Shown here: positions 1 through 9,158 of the stretch, piece by piece
Layout of the letters: each line of letters begins with the position of its first letter
Numbering within the stretch: the stretch's first letter is position 1
Assembly: GCA_036558645.1 (NCBI GenBank)
Contig: DATBFG010000016.1
Span: 43,834-107,833, forward strand
Reading direction: 5' to 3'
DNA length: 64,000 nt
DNA from: DATBFG01 sp036558645
Lineage (GTDB): Bacteria; Acidobacteriota; Terriglobia; Terriglobales; Acidobacteriaceae
The notes under the pieces: generated by a model
Told to the model about the DNA's origin: nothing
The model's input: the letters and a program-made list of their open reading frames with translations, nothing else
Databases searched by the model: none
Position numbers and translations under genes: made by a program

Positions 1-1775
1 TTGATCGATCTTCGTATGAGTTCCAGTCCCTTTGCATTCTGGAGCTTTGTACGGATGAGTAAGGGGGCATTTTCTTGAATGAGCCGGAAAAGCTCGCCGT
101 CGGCTACCAGACCAATCTTCAACGACTCAGACAAGCCATTGCGTATCTGTCGCTCTGAGAGTGTCGAGAGAAAGTCGGGATCTATCACCACCGCAAATGG
201 AGGGCAAAAGGTCCCGAGCCGGCTCTTGCTATAGCGAAAGTTCACGGCATTCTTAACGCCAATCCCAGCGTCGATGGCGCCGACGAGGGTAGTGGGTATT
301 TTTAGACACGGTATCCCGCGCCGAAAGAGGTTGGCCGAAAAACCAACGATGTCGAGCGTAATTCCACCGCCCGCTGCGACGATGAGATCTTGGCGCCTTC
401 GTACACCCAGCATGTCGAAATGAGAAGCTACTTCGGCAATCGCTCCCAGATCCTTCTCCTTCTCGGAGGCTCGGAGAATGATGGTTTCGACCTGCCGACC
501 CGGTCCTGCCAGTACTCGTTGCAGACGCTCGCCATAGATGTCGTCTACGGCGAAATCAGAAACCAGAATGATCCGCTCGAAGGGCTCGAGAAGATCCTGC
601 GGAAAAACACCGTTGCGGCAGATGCCCGGCGATAAGTGGATGGGATAGTCGATCGAGTGCTCGCGCGATACTCTGAATGGAAAATCTGACGTAAGAGTCT
701 CGCAGCGGTGGAGATTTGGCACCTCGCGCGCAACAGACGCCGCGCCGATCAGGCCCGCATCATCCGAAATCGGCCCAAGTATCACCCGATCCGCCCAGAA
801 AGAATCCGTCTCAGACTCTAGCGGGTAATACCCTAACTCACACAGATTCTCGATCACTGACTCCAAATAGGCATCGCGAAGGAAAAAGCACACGCCCCCG
901 GTGAGAATCAGTTTGTCGAGTTCGGGGTCCAGCATAAAATGCCACTTGGCCGCCTCGGCGATCGGCTGCGTGATTGCTCTGAGGACGGTCTTCGACAACG
1001 AATCGCCCTTGGCCAGACCGTCCGCTAACCTATCGAGGGAAACATCCGGATCTTCCCCTTTACTCAATACTGAAGCCGCGAACTTAGAGGGAAAAACATC
1101 TGGCAGCTGCTTCAAGACATTCTTGATCCCTTCGCCGGAAGCGAATGCGCTCAAGTGATTCGTGCCTCCACAATCGCATTTCAGCGAAAGTGGCTGTCCG
1201 TCGATCAAAAAATTGATGGGGTGATGGCCTATCTCACCCTGAACTCCGAGTTCGGCATCAACCGGAACGTGCGGAACTGAGCAATTCAACGTTCGAGATG
1301 CAATTCCGGTACTAACAGTGATGAGTGAAAGGCGGCGAGCATGCCGCATATCTGGAAGCAACGAGTGGGCTATCAACGAGGCAGTTACGTCGTTCACGAT
1401 CGCCACCTGAGCACCCGGTAAACGCTCCTTGATGGCCCGTTTCAGGTCGAAGCAAGCGGAGTTATCGCCGAGAATGGGTCCAGACCCGAGAATCACACCA
1501 GTATGAGCGTTCATGGCCGCGCCCATCGAAATGGCGATAGCTGGTGGCTGCCTGATCGAAAAGGATTGCGCGGTGCCTGCAATGTAGTCAGCAATCCGGC
1601 CTAGAACTTCGGTGGCGGAGGCGCCCGGCATGGACCTGTGATTTATCGACGGAATTCGTTGTAGCGAGGTCAACCGTCCTTCGCGCGTGAGCAGGGCACT
1701 TCGAAAGGACGTTCCCCCAATGTCAAACGTGGCCACGGCGTTGCCATGACCGAGAGCAACAGGAAACTGTTCCAT
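1..1775 (-). CDS. ROK-family sugar kinase fused to a sugar-phosphate cyclase (2-epi-5-epi-valiolone synthase-like); 3' end beyond window
   Basis: I translated this frame by hand: 591 codons, no stop, leaving the window at base 1. Residues 1-352 are a ROK kinase: phosphate-binding DIGGT at 18-22, ND at 128-129, GEIGHH at 180-185, and the typical ROK ending GLIGAASVARE. The ROK zinc motif is degenerate: CDCGG at 200-204 is followed by TNHL where GCxE is usual. Residues from about 370 are a dehydroquinate-synthase-fold cyclase: AAGGGITLDIVGF 467-479, PTTLVGAIDAGIGVKNAVNF 494-513, SRLGTF 518-523, GLSESLK 547-553. DAGxGxK rather than DSSxGGK, plus RLGTF, resembles sedoheptulose-7-phosphate cyclases more than AroB. 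The expected C-terminal metal-binding His pair lies outside the window. Established knowledge: C7-cyclitol kinases of the AcbM/ValC type are ROK-like, so a joined cyclase and kinase would be metabolically coherent; that role is inference. ATG 1775 lies 17 codons before DIGGT. An in-frame ATG at 1856 is possible; neither has a strong ribosome-binding site. Confidence 0.85.
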   Translation of the reverse strand, partial: MEQFPVALGHGNAVATFDIGGTSFRSALLTREGRLTSLQRIPSINHRSMPGASATEVLGRIADYIAGTAQSFSIRQPPAIAISMGAAMNAHTGVILGSGPILGDNSACFDLKRAIKERLPGAQVAIVNDVTASLIAHSLLPDMRHARRLSLITVSTGIASRTLNCSVPHVPVDAELGVQGEIGHHPINFLIDGQPLSLKCDCGGTNHLSAFASGEGIKNVLKQLPDVFPSKFAASVLSKGEDPDVSLDRLADGLAKGDSLSKTVLRAITQPIAEAAKWHFMLDPELDKLILTGGVCFFLRDAYLESVIENLCELGYYPLESETDSFWADRVILGPISDDAGLIGAASVAREVPNLHRCETLTSDFPFRVSREHSIDYPIHLSPGICRNGVFPQDLLEPFERIILVSDFAVDDIYGERLQRVLAGPGRQVETIILRASEKEKDLGAIAEVASHFDMLGVRRRQDLIVAAGGGITLDIVGFSANLFRRGIPCLKIPTTLVGAIDAGIGVKNAVNFRYSKSRLGTFCPPFAVVIDPDFLSTLSERQIRNGLSESLKIGLVADGELFRLIQENAPLLIRTKLQNAKGLELIRRSI

Positions 1776-2324
1776 AGTTGTTCTATGGGGAGACCCAGCC
1801 AGAGGACTGCGCACGATGCGACTCACCAAGACGACGCTGATCTTGGGAGCGAACATCGATCAACACACAGGGTGAGACGCGGTTCGGGGGCGGGTTCCCC
1901 GATTCGGGCCGTAATTTTATGTCGGTCTATTACCAATTGCAACCTAAAATCATTTTTTCTCTCAGATATGTTTCCCATCGTGCGTAAACGTTCTTCGTGT
2001 TGCGGCAATATCTTTGTAGCTCCTTTTATCGGAGTAACTTCAGCAAACATTCTTCGCGTTCTTGGGTATGGGAAGACGACAACCTCGTAAATAAAGCACT
2101 TGGTGATATAGATCGACAGATTGGATCGCTGTCGTCGACGTCGCTCGAGCGACGAGGTCTATCTCTTAAATGGGGTGTTCGTTAATTCCCTGCCACTGCA
2201 ACGAAATCATGGGTCGTTTCTAGAATCTAGCAGCGAGCATTCAGGAGTGAATGGTTCATAGTCTGTTAAACTACGAACTTGGTATCTTATTTCTTAGCCT
2301 GCTCTTAAAGTAGAGTTCCCCGTC
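1776..2324. other. 549-base intergenic stretch, divergent genes
   Basis: This stretch separates the minus-strand kinase-cyclase gene from the plus-strand DedA gene. It is more AT-rich than its flanks and contains the candidate minus promoter at 1914-1942. The short open frames in it have no recognisable protein features. I see no RNA gene. The DedA promoter must lie in the right part, but no convincing pair of boxes stands out. Confidence 0.5.
1914..1942 (-). promoter_or_regulatory. Candidate sigma70-type promoter of the kinase-cyclase gene
   Basis: Reading on the minus strand, TTGCAA (1942-1937) and TAAAAT (1919-1914) are separated by exactly 17 bases. The expected start near 1907 gives a leader of about 130 nt to ATG 1775, or about 50 nt to ATG 1856. 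The assignment rests only on consensus match and position. Confidence 0.45.
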
Positions 2325-2951
2325 TTGGAGACCCTCAAGCATCTTCTTATTCGCTATACCGCCTTTGTCTGGGGTGTCCTTAAGCCACTGGGATCATGGG
2401 CCGTTTTTGCCATCGCGGGCATCGACTCGGCATTTTTCGGGCTGCCTCTCGATCCCGTAGTCGCTAGTTACGTTTATGCGGACAATTCGCGGTTCTTCCT
2501 CTACGCAGTGATGGCAGCTGCTGGCTCTGCCGTCGGATGCATCATTCTTTATGTGATCGGCTACAAAGGCGGCGAAGTCCTATTGGCCCGGCGCATGTCC
2601 GAAGCAAAGTTCAACAGGATACGCAGTTCTTTCGACCGGCATGAGTTCTGGGCACTCATGTTTCCGGCGATGATGCCGCCGCCCTTCCCATTCAAAGTTT
2701 TTGTGCTCGCGGCAGCCATATTCGAGATGAATTTCGGACACTTTCTGCTAGCCATTTTCGTGGGACGTTTCGTCCGCTTTCTCCTTCTATCTCTGTTGGT
2801 TCTGCAGTTCGGTCCGCAGGTTGTTGCACTTTCCTCCGAAATGGTTTTAAGCCATTGGATTGTGGTACTTACTGTTGTCGTCGCAATCGGACTCTTGGGG
2901 GGAGGGATCTGGTATCGCTCGCGCCGAAAGAAGGCCATCCAGGCGGGCTGA
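2325..2951 (+). CDS. DedA/VTT-family integral membrane protein
   Basis: A 208-residue protein of the DedA/VTT (SNARE-associated) family, acting in the inner membrane. The family is linked to lipid flipping, undecaprenyl-phosphate recycling and envelope homeostasis. The sequence shows an N-terminal hydrophobic stretch, the re-entrant-like segment IDSAFFGLPLDPVVASY (about residues 33-49), a helix at 58-78, the arginine-rich loop RRMSEAKFNRIRSSFDRH, the FPAMMPPPFPFKVFVLAA segment (about 113-130) with its conserved prolines, and two C-terminal helices ending in RSRRKK. Length is normal for the family. The start is a TTG at 2325 without an obvious ribosome-binding site; no upstream alternative is better. 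It stands alone, convergent with the receptor gene that ends at 3020. The exact substrate cannot be told from sequence. Confidence 0.8.
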   Translation: METLKHLLIRYTAFVWGVLKPLGSWAVFAIAGIDSAFFGLPLDPVVASYVYADNSRFFLYAVMAAAGSAVGCIILYVIGYKGGEVLLARRMSEAKFNRIRSSFDRHEFWALMFPAMMPPPFPFKVFVLAAAIFEMNFGHFLLAIFVGRFVRFLLLSLLVLQFGPQVVALSSEMVLSHWIVVLTVVVAIGLLGGGIWYRSRRKKAIQAG

Positions 2952-2977
2952 AGAATTTGACCTTTGAGTCGTCTTCC

Positions 2978-3019
2978 GGAGGTTGGGAGGAGATTTTCCC
3001 CTCCATTAGCCCAAACTCC
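2978..3019. terminator. Possible shared terminator between convergent genes
   Basis: GGAG..TTGGG at 2978-2987 can pair with CCCAAACTCC at 3010-3019, enclosing a second GGAGG/CCTCC pairing around ATTTT. Pairing is imperfect and T-tracts are short. It lies between the ends of the DedA gene and the receptor gene. Confidence 0.3.
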
Positions 3020-5902
3020 TCAGAACGCTACGATCCGGGCGGTGAACTGCACCTGGCGAGTACTGCCGAAGTGATTGGTATCGGGAGCATACAGCGCTTG
3101 CCCAGCGCTGAAGATCGGCGTTGAAGAAGTTCCGTAGAGGTTGATCGCATCGGGACCGAAGTTGCGGTTTCCCGCACCAGTCACGTTGAAGACGTCAAGG
3201 AAGAGATCCAGGTGGTGCCCCTCGCCTGGTAGAGTGAAGTCCTTCACAAAACGGATATCCAGATTATAGAAAGCGGGCTGCCGCAAGCTGTTCCTCTTGG
3301 CTACCGTTCCACCCAGCAGCGCCCGCTCGTTGAAATCGTTTGCGTCATTCTGAAGGTCGAATCCGATTACGGGAGTGTAGGGTGCACCCGATCGCGCCAC
3401 GAATACCGGGTTGCACTTGAATCCGAGCGGCAAGTTGATCACACCGCTCAGGTTAAAGTTGTGCCGGATATCGAGCGAGGAATATCCACGCTCAAGAGCC
3501 AAGTTGAACGGGTCGAGAGCAGCTTCACGAGCAAAGGGGCCGGTGTTGGAGTCGTCGTCGTTGGCACTCGACAATGTGTAATTCGCAACCAGCTGTGAAC
3601 GGTGAGGAAGTTGAAGATTCGCCGTTAGCAACAGCGCGTTGTATGAAGAGTGAGCCGAGGACTGATTCTCAAGCAAGCGCCCGATACTCGGATCAGAACG
3701 CATCCCGGGAAAAATTGGCAGTCCGCCGACGCTGGATGATGGCCGGTTCAGGTTGACATCAAGCCGACGTTGCAAATCCCAGGTGCTGTTGCGTAAGAAA
3801 CCTGCGGAAACCGACAGCATCTTGCTGAATTGCTGCTCAACATTCGCGGATGCCTGGGAGGAACGAGGGTTACGAAAGTCGGGAGAGATGCCGAACACTG
3901 CCGCCGCAGGCGTGGTCAAGCCTGCGGGCGGAGCCGCCAAAGGCTGTGCGATAAGACCCGGGATCGAGACCAGGGGCAGAATCTGTGGATCGAAATAGCT
4001 GTCGGCAACAACGTTGTTCAATCCATTGTCCGTGATAACGCGCTGGAAAATTGTGGCCGGGGTAGCTGCGGCATAAAGTCCGGACGAAAGGCGAACCACC
4101 GTTTTCGACGCTGGGTTCCAGGCGAGGCCAAGGCGTGGTTGCCATTGGTTGAGATCGTTAGAAATGTGAGTTGTTAAGGGGATGACCGGATTGGGATTCA
4201 CAGGCTGCGGATTCCACTGCCCCTGCCAGCGCAAGCCGCCGCTCAAGGTCAAAGCTTTGGTGACAGGAAACTTTCCGATGATGTAGAAGCCGAGTTCCCG
4301 TACCGAATCGTCGAACTTGGAGTCTCCCACCAGGAACGTCTGTTGATAGCGGCGAGGCAGGTTCGCGACGTAATCCGCAAGGGAGTCAAAGTCGAAGCGG
4401 CCGTTCAAATTGGCTTCGTGCTCCTCGCGCACGGGATTGAACGCGAACAATGCGCCCAGTTGGATCAGGACATTCCCATGGTTAATGGCGAGATCGTCTC
4501 CCAACTCACGCCGTTCGGATTTGTAGGTCTGAGGACTAAGACTGTTGCCGCCAAGCCTACCGAAGCCGTTGATGACAATCTCGGGCGAAATCACGTTCGA
4601 GCGTACATCGCGCAGGTCGCTTGCCCACTGCGCCACAAATTGATTCACCATCGTAGGACTTAACAGTGTCGTGAGATTGCCGCGGCCCCAAAGGCTATGG
4701 CCGACCAGTGAATTGCTGTTGCTCTCCGAGGCGTCGGTTCGCGTTGAACCGAACGTAAGATCTGTTGCATGGATGCGGTTGTAGTCGAACTCGAGATTCA
4801 GGGTATTCTGTGAATTCAGTATGACCTCTGTTCTTCCAAAAATGGCTGTCGGGTTGCTATGCCCGACAACCTGGTGTTCGCGATTTCTCAGTGATTGGGG
4901 AACTGCCACGCCGGGAGCTTGTGGCTGAAACTGCGTCCAATACGGGATGTGTAGGAAATCCTGCTCCGCTCCCAGGTAATAGAAGATGCGATCCTTCCTA
5001 ATCGGCCCTCCGAAAGACCCCCCGAACTCGTTCTGCAGGTTATCCAACGAGTGATCGAAGGTATCTCGCGAAGATAGCGCCGACGGGCGTCCTATGTAAA
5101 AGCCCTCGCCGTGGAACTTGTTACTGCCCGCCTTGGTGACAACATTCACAAATCCAGCGTTGGTGTTCCCGGTTTCCGCACCGGCACCGGACTGCACGAT
5201 TTGAAACTCGCGCACGGCGGTCTGCGGAAAGAAAAGGGCACTGTCGTTGCCGCCGCGCTCTCCGCCATGCAGGGGATCAACGAAATCGAACCCATCGACC
5301 GCGAACTTGACGGCTGTGGGGCGCTGTCCGGCGATCGACAAGCCACCGTTTACGAGAACAGACGCCGCTGCGAGTTGGCCGAACTCGGTGAAATCGCGAT
5401 CGCGATTCGGAAGATAAGTAACAGTTAGCCCAGCAAGAAAGTTACTCACCTCCGGGTCCTGTTTGTTTATTGCCGGTGGCAGAGTGTTGCCCTCGGCCGT
5501 AGGACCGGTAGCAGTCACCTTCACCTGCTCGGAAGCGCCCGCAACTTGAAGCGGAATCGTGAGGCGAACTTCGCTGCCAACATTGACAGAAACTCGCGGG
5601 AGCTTCTTGGGCTTGAATCCGGGCGATTCGACTTCAACGGTGTAGACTCCCGCCGGAAGAAACACGGTACTGAATGTTCCGTTGTCCGCGCTCTCCAGCC
5701 TACGTGTCGTTGAAAAGTCGTTGCTTCGGATTGTGACCTTGGACCGAGGAATCACTTTCCCATGCGGATCGGTTACCGTTCCACTGATCGATCCGCGAGC
5801 GGCGGACTGGGCCCACGCGAATGAGCAGGAAAGAGTCATGCAAGCAAACAGCAAGGGGACGAAACCGGGGAGACAGATTGCTAGCTTCGTCCTCATGAAC
5901 AT
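3020..5902 (-). CDS. TonB-dependent receptor, Oar-like, with carboxypeptidase-regulatory-like domain
   Basis: A 960-residue outer-membrane receptor. A signal peptide ends near SFAWAQ (residue 32). Residues 35-125 are a carboxypeptidase-regulatory-like beta-sandwich (GSISGTVTDPHGKVIPRSK). A plug domain follows at about 140-290 and contains GGSFGGPIRKDRIFYY, the hallmark entry into the barrel in Oar-like proteins. The barrel runs to a terminal Phe, as required for outer-membrane assembly. Oar-like receptors import large substrates or export proteins; the substrate here is unknown. It lies 42 bases downstream of another receptor (5945-8878), with a hairpin between them, and both are probably co-transcribed. 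The ATG at 5902 lacks a strong Shine-Dalgarno; a second ATG two codons in is equally possible. It is the shortest of the five receptors in the window. Confidence 0.9.
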   Translation of the reverse strand: MFMRTKLAICLPGFVPLLFACMTLSCSFAWAQSAARGSISGTVTDPHGKVIPRSKVTIRSNDFSTTRRLESADNGTFSTVFLPAGVYTVEVESPGFKPKKLPRVSVNVGSEVRLTIPLQVAGASEQVKVTATGPTAEGNTLPPAINKQDPEVSNFLAGLTVTYLPNRDRDFTEFGQLAAASVLVNGGLSIAGQRPTAVKFAVDGFDFVDPLHGGERGGNDSALFFPQTAVREFQIVQSGAGAETGNTNAGFVNVVTKAGSNKFHGEGFYIGRPSALSSRDTFDHSLDNLQNEFGGSFGGPIRKDRIFYYLGAEQDFLHIPYWTQFQPQAPGVAVPQSLRNREHQVVGHSNPTAIFGRTEVILNSQNTLNLEFDYNRIHATDLTFGSTRTDASESNSNSLVGHSLWGRGNLTTLLSPTMVNQFVAQWASDLRDVRSNVISPEIVINGFGRLGGNSLSPQTYKSERRELGDDLAINHGNVLIQLGALFAFNPVREEHEANLNGRFDFDSLADYVANLPRRYQQTFLVGDSKFDDSVRELGFYIIGKFPVTKALTLSGGLRWQGQWNPQPVNPNPVIPLTTHISNDLNQWQPRLGLAWNPASKTVVRLSSGLYAAATPATIFQRVITDNGLNNVVADSYFDPQILPLVSIPGLIAQPLAAPPAGLTTPAAAVFGISPDFRNPRSSQASANVEQQFSKMLSVSAGFLRNSTWDLQRRLDVNLNRPSSSVGGLPIFPGMRSDPSIGRLLENQSSAHSSYNALLLTANLQLPHRSQLVANYTLSSANDDDSNTGPFAREAALDPFNLALERGYSSLDIRHNFNLSGVINLPLGFKCNPVFVARSGAPYTPVIGFDLQNDANDFNERALLGGTVAKRNSLRQPAFYNLDIRFVKDFTLPGEGHHLDLFLDVFNVTGAGNRNFGPDAINLYGTSSTPIFSAGQALYAPDTNHFGSTRQVQFTARIVAF

Positions 5903-5917
5903 AGTCGTAGGGCTAAG

Positions 5918-5938
5918 GAGGCCGGGCGCACCGGCCTC
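5918..5938 (-). other. Intercistronic hairpin after a receptor gene
   Basis: A perfect 8-bp stem, GAGGCCGG (5918-5925) and CCGGCCTC (5931-5938), with a 5-base loop. It begins 7 bases past the stop codon of the receptor gene ending at 5945 and sits before the next receptor gene. There is no T-tract, so it may be an mRNA-stabilising or attenuating structure rather than a full terminator. Confidence 0.55.
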
Positions 5939-5944
5939 TCATGG

Positions 5945-8878
5945 TTAGAACGACAACTTTGCGGAGAACTGGAACGACCGCGCAGGAAGCTGTGCGGTGA
6001 TTCCTGTGAGCTCGTCCCCGAATCCTTCTTGCGGAGTATTGCCGTTCCCCCACAGGCCGTTGTAGTTGACGACATTGCGGTGGTTGAAGACGTTGAACGA
6101 TTCGGCTCGGAGCAGCAGCTGGACACGCTCGGTTCCCAGCGAGAAGGGCCTCTCGATGAACGGGGATACGTCATAGATCGCGTTGCCGCGGCCGATGTTG
6201 CGTCCGAGCAGCGCTCCGTTCACGACCGGGCGATCGGTGGTTGCGCCGGGATCTCCGCTGTTGTTGCTGCCAGTGGTCACGTTGAAGGGCAGCCCAGAGG
6301 CGAATGTGGCGACTCCGCCGAAGCTGATCTTCAGCGGAAAGACATAGACGCCGCTGACCACGAAGCGATGACGCTGGTCGAAAATGGCGTTTCCGAGTTC
6401 GACATTCTTTCCGGTGAAGTTGGGATTATTGGGGTTCTGCCCTGGCACGTCAGGGTCAACCGTATCGAGAGCATGCGACCAGGTGTAGCTGGCAAGCACC
6501 GAGAACCGCCGGCTGAAACGATGGTTCAGGTTGACATCCAGGGCGTTATAGTATGCGGCGCCGTTATTCACGTCGGTGGTGATTACGGCATATGGCGGCG
6601 GGTTTGTGTTGCTGGCATCGCAAACCGCGCCATTTTGGTTGTACCAATATACCCAGAATGGGCGAGAACAATTGGCAAGTTTGGGATCGACGATCGAGTT
6701 CCCCACCCGGGTTGGCGCCGGGGAATCCAAATCGAGCGGCCGGTTGATCTTGATGGTGTGCGACCCAACGTAGTCGAGACTGAGAACCCAATCGGATCCC
6801 AGCTGACGCTCAAATCCCACGGTCCACTGCTCTGTGTACGGATTGAGCAGCGCGTCGGGATATCCCTTCAGGACCGAAGTTGGAAAGAACTGGTTGTAGA
6901 AAGCAGCGTCACCGGGACGAATGTAAAGTGTGCGTAGTGGCGCCTGTGCGCCCGCAGGAAATGCAGGCAATGGTGCATCGGCGACCGTGCTGGGAAATCC
7001 AACCTGGCCAGGAGTTGCAGTGTAGTTGAACACGCCAGTAGGTCCGGTCAGAGCGTAGTTGGCAGCAGCATTGTCGACAATCTGCGAGTAGTAAAGACCA
7101 AAGCTGCCACGAAGCACAGTTTTTTGATCGCCGTGAAGGTTGTAGACGAAACCTACACGAGGAGAGAAGTTCTTGTTTGCGTCGGTAAAGGTCTGCCGTT
7201 CATAACGCAGGCCGAGATTCACCGTCAGATCAGGCCGCAATTTGAAGTCGTCCTGGGCGAACAAAGACCATAGCGTGTCATCCACGGTGTACGTTCCGTT
7301 GCCATAGCTCTGCGTGTAGCTCGCGACATTGTTGATGTCGCCGATGTAGGCAGGGCTTTCGCAAAAAGCAACCGATGCCACGCAGGTGTTATAAGTGAAC
7401 GATCCCAGAAAGATCGGACCGCCGAACTCTTTGCTGTCTCCGCCGTTGTGGGCATGAATAACGTCGCCACCGAATTTCAACGTGTGACGTCCGTGCACCC
7501 AGGCAAGAGTGTCATTGAACTCATATTGATGGTTGAGCAGCAGAGCCGATTGCGATGTCCCGCTGGTGAAGCGTCCCTCAGTCGTGGGAACAATGTATTG
7601 GGTGCTGAAAATTACCGGATCGAATTGAGTGATTGGCGATCCCAACTGGAATTGCCCGCGGAAGTTGTTCAGCAAGGTTGGACTGAGTACCGCCGTCTCT
7701 CCGAGTGTGGCGGTGTAGGTACGGCGCTTGAATGTGCGCGCTACCGTGGGAAGGTTGTTTCCGCCCACGGCGCCGTTGGGATTCGTATCAAAAAAGCTGT
7801 CGGCGCTGGCGCGGAAGAATAGGTTGTTCTTGTCATTGATCTCGTGATCAATTCGCGCGTCTCCGAGCCAACCGCGATAATGGCCGGTAAAGGTTCCAAG
7901 GGCCAGAGGCGACGTTACCGGTGATGCCCGATTCTGCCAGCTGTATTCACCCGACAGGAAGAAGTGGGTCTTATCTCCGAAAAGCGGCCCAGAAAATGTT
8001 GCCGCGGCTTGAGTCAGCTCATCGCTCAAGATTTGATTGCCACTTGTCGCCGTGTCAAAGGTAAATCCTGAAAGGGTAGCTCCCAGTTCCCTCGGCCGCC
8101 ATAGGGCAAACAAGCTGCCATGGTAGTCGTTGGTGCCGGTCCGCGTGACAATGTTTACAACGCTCCCCGCGCTTCTGCCATACTCCGCCGAGAACGGGTT
8201 GCTTAACACCGTCATTTCGTCCACCGCGTCGAGTTGAATATTGGTAAAGATCGTTTGGCGTCCCCAAGCGTCGCTGGAATTGGCGCCATCCACTTCGAAC
8301 CACGCCTGGCGGCGTCCGGTTCCGTTGGTTGTAAACAGGTTCTGATTCACGAAGATGTCGCCTTGGCTAATGGCCGGACGATTCGCGGAATTCAACAACG
8401 GAAGATAGGTGATCCGTCGGTTCAGTAACGGCATATCCTGAATCTGCTTGGGATTGAGCCAATCCCCAACCTGAGGCTCGTCGGTCCTTACTTCGCCACC
8501 CACACCGGTGACTGTAATCTCAGTTTTTTGAGTAGCAGCATTCAGTTGCAACCGAAAATTCGCGTTACTTCCGCCGATAAGCTCGATGTTCTCAAGCTTG
8601 CCATCCTGAAAACCGCTTTTTTGCGAGGTGATTTCGTAGGATCCGCTGGGTAATCCGCTGAGAACGAACCTGCCAGAAGAATCGGTCTGAGTTTTGCGCT
8701 CTACTGCGGTTTTGTTGCTTCGAATAATGATCTCAACGCCAGGTACCGCAGCCTGCGTTTGATCGAACACTTGGCCGGTAAGGTTAATTGTGTCAGGTGT
8801 TTGGGCCCGCAGGAAGCTAGGCGGAAAACACACGCAAAGTGCGAGAACGAATAGCACACCCAGATTTCTATTTTTCAA
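5945..8878 (-). CDS. TonB-dependent receptor, Oar-like
   Basis: About 977 residues. The frame is open back to a TTG at 8947, but no ATG is available. A TTG at 8878, preceded by TTGAGACAATTACC, starts directly at the signal peptide (KNRNLG, then GVLFVLALCVCF, cleaved near LRAQ), so I prefer it. Next comes a carboxypeptidase-regulatory-like domain (DTINLTGQVFDQTQAAVPG), then a plug with LPLLNRRITYLPLL and AEYGRSAGSVVNIVTRTGTN, then FSGPLFGDKTHFFLSGEY and a long barrel ending in FSAKLSF. The C-terminal Phe fits BAM-dependent insertion. The substrate is unknown. An AT-rich stretch with TATAAT-like sequences at 8970-8995 lies upstream and may hold the promoter. It is probably first in a two-receptor message with 3020-5902. 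Confidence 0.88.
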   Translation of the reverse strand: MKNRNLGVLFVLALCVCFPPSFLRAQTPDTINLTGQVFDQTQAAVPGVEIIIRSNKTAVERKTQTDSSGRFVLSGLPSGSYEITSQKSGFQDGKLENIELIGGSNANFRLQLNAATQKTEITVTGVGGEVRTDEPQVGDWLNPKQIQDMPLLNRRITYLPLLNSANRPAISQGDIFVNQNLFTTNGTGRRQAWFEVDGANSSDAWGRQTIFTNIQLDAVDEMTVLSNPFSAEYGRSAGSVVNIVTRTGTNDYHGSLFALWRPRELGATLSGFTFDTATSGNQILSDELTQAAATFSGPLFGDKTHFFLSGEYSWQNRASPVTSPLALGTFTGHYRGWLGDARIDHEINDKNNLFFRASADSFFDTNPNGAVGGNNLPTVARTFKRRTYTATLGETAVLSPTLLNNFRGQFQLGSPITQFDPVIFSTQYIVPTTEGRFTSGTSQSALLLNHQYEFNDTLAWVHGRHTLKFGGDVIHAHNGGDSKEFGGPIFLGSFTYNTCVASVAFCESPAYIGDINNVASYTQSYGNGTYTVDDTLWSLFAQDDFKLRPDLTVNLGLRYERQTFTDANKNFSPRVGFVYNLHGDQKTVLRGSFGLYYSQIVDNAAANYALTGPTGVFNYTATPGQVGFPSTVADAPLPAFPAGAQAPLRTLYIRPGDAAFYNQFFPTSVLKGYPDALLNPYTEQWTVGFERQLGSDWVLSLDYVGSHTIKINRPLDLDSPAPTRVGNSIVDPKLANCSRPFWVYWYNQNGAVCDASNTNPPPYAVITTDVNNGAAYYNALDVNLNHRFSRRFSVLASYTWSHALDTVDPDVPGQNPNNPNFTGKNVELGNAIFDQRHRFVVSGVYVFPLKISFGGVATFASGLPFNVTTGSNNSGDPGATTDRPVVNGALLGRNIGRGNAIYDVSPFIERPFSLGTERVQLLLRAESFNVFNHRNVVNYNGLWGNGNTPQEGFGDELTGITAQLPARSFQFSAKLSF

Positions 8879-9158
8879 GGTAATTGTCTCAATACAGGAA
8901 GTAGAAGTAGCAGCAACCTGCAGGAACGGAGTATCAGATAGCCCCAACTCTTACTACCACAGCTAGTACTATACCTTTACAAAATTATATAAATCGTAAG
9001 TCTTTGGTATGGGAGACGAAAGTGTGGCACGGATCATGACTCGCGAATTGCGATTTCGATCGCGATTGTGGGGCAGCATCCGATCGGTTTTCCGAATTCT
9101 CACAGCAATAACCAGATTTCGTCCGTTCCAGAGGGAGAATCAGGCTAAAGATAGATGT

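Noticed and set aside
1746..2090. Plus-strand open frame of 114 codons upstream of the DedA gene
   Set aside because: It overlaps the start of the kinase-cyclase gene in antisense and has no conserved features.
6029..6937. Long plus-strand open frame of 302 codons opposite a receptor gene
   Set aside because: It is antisense to the clearly coding receptor at 5945-8878, has no protein features and no ribosome-binding site.
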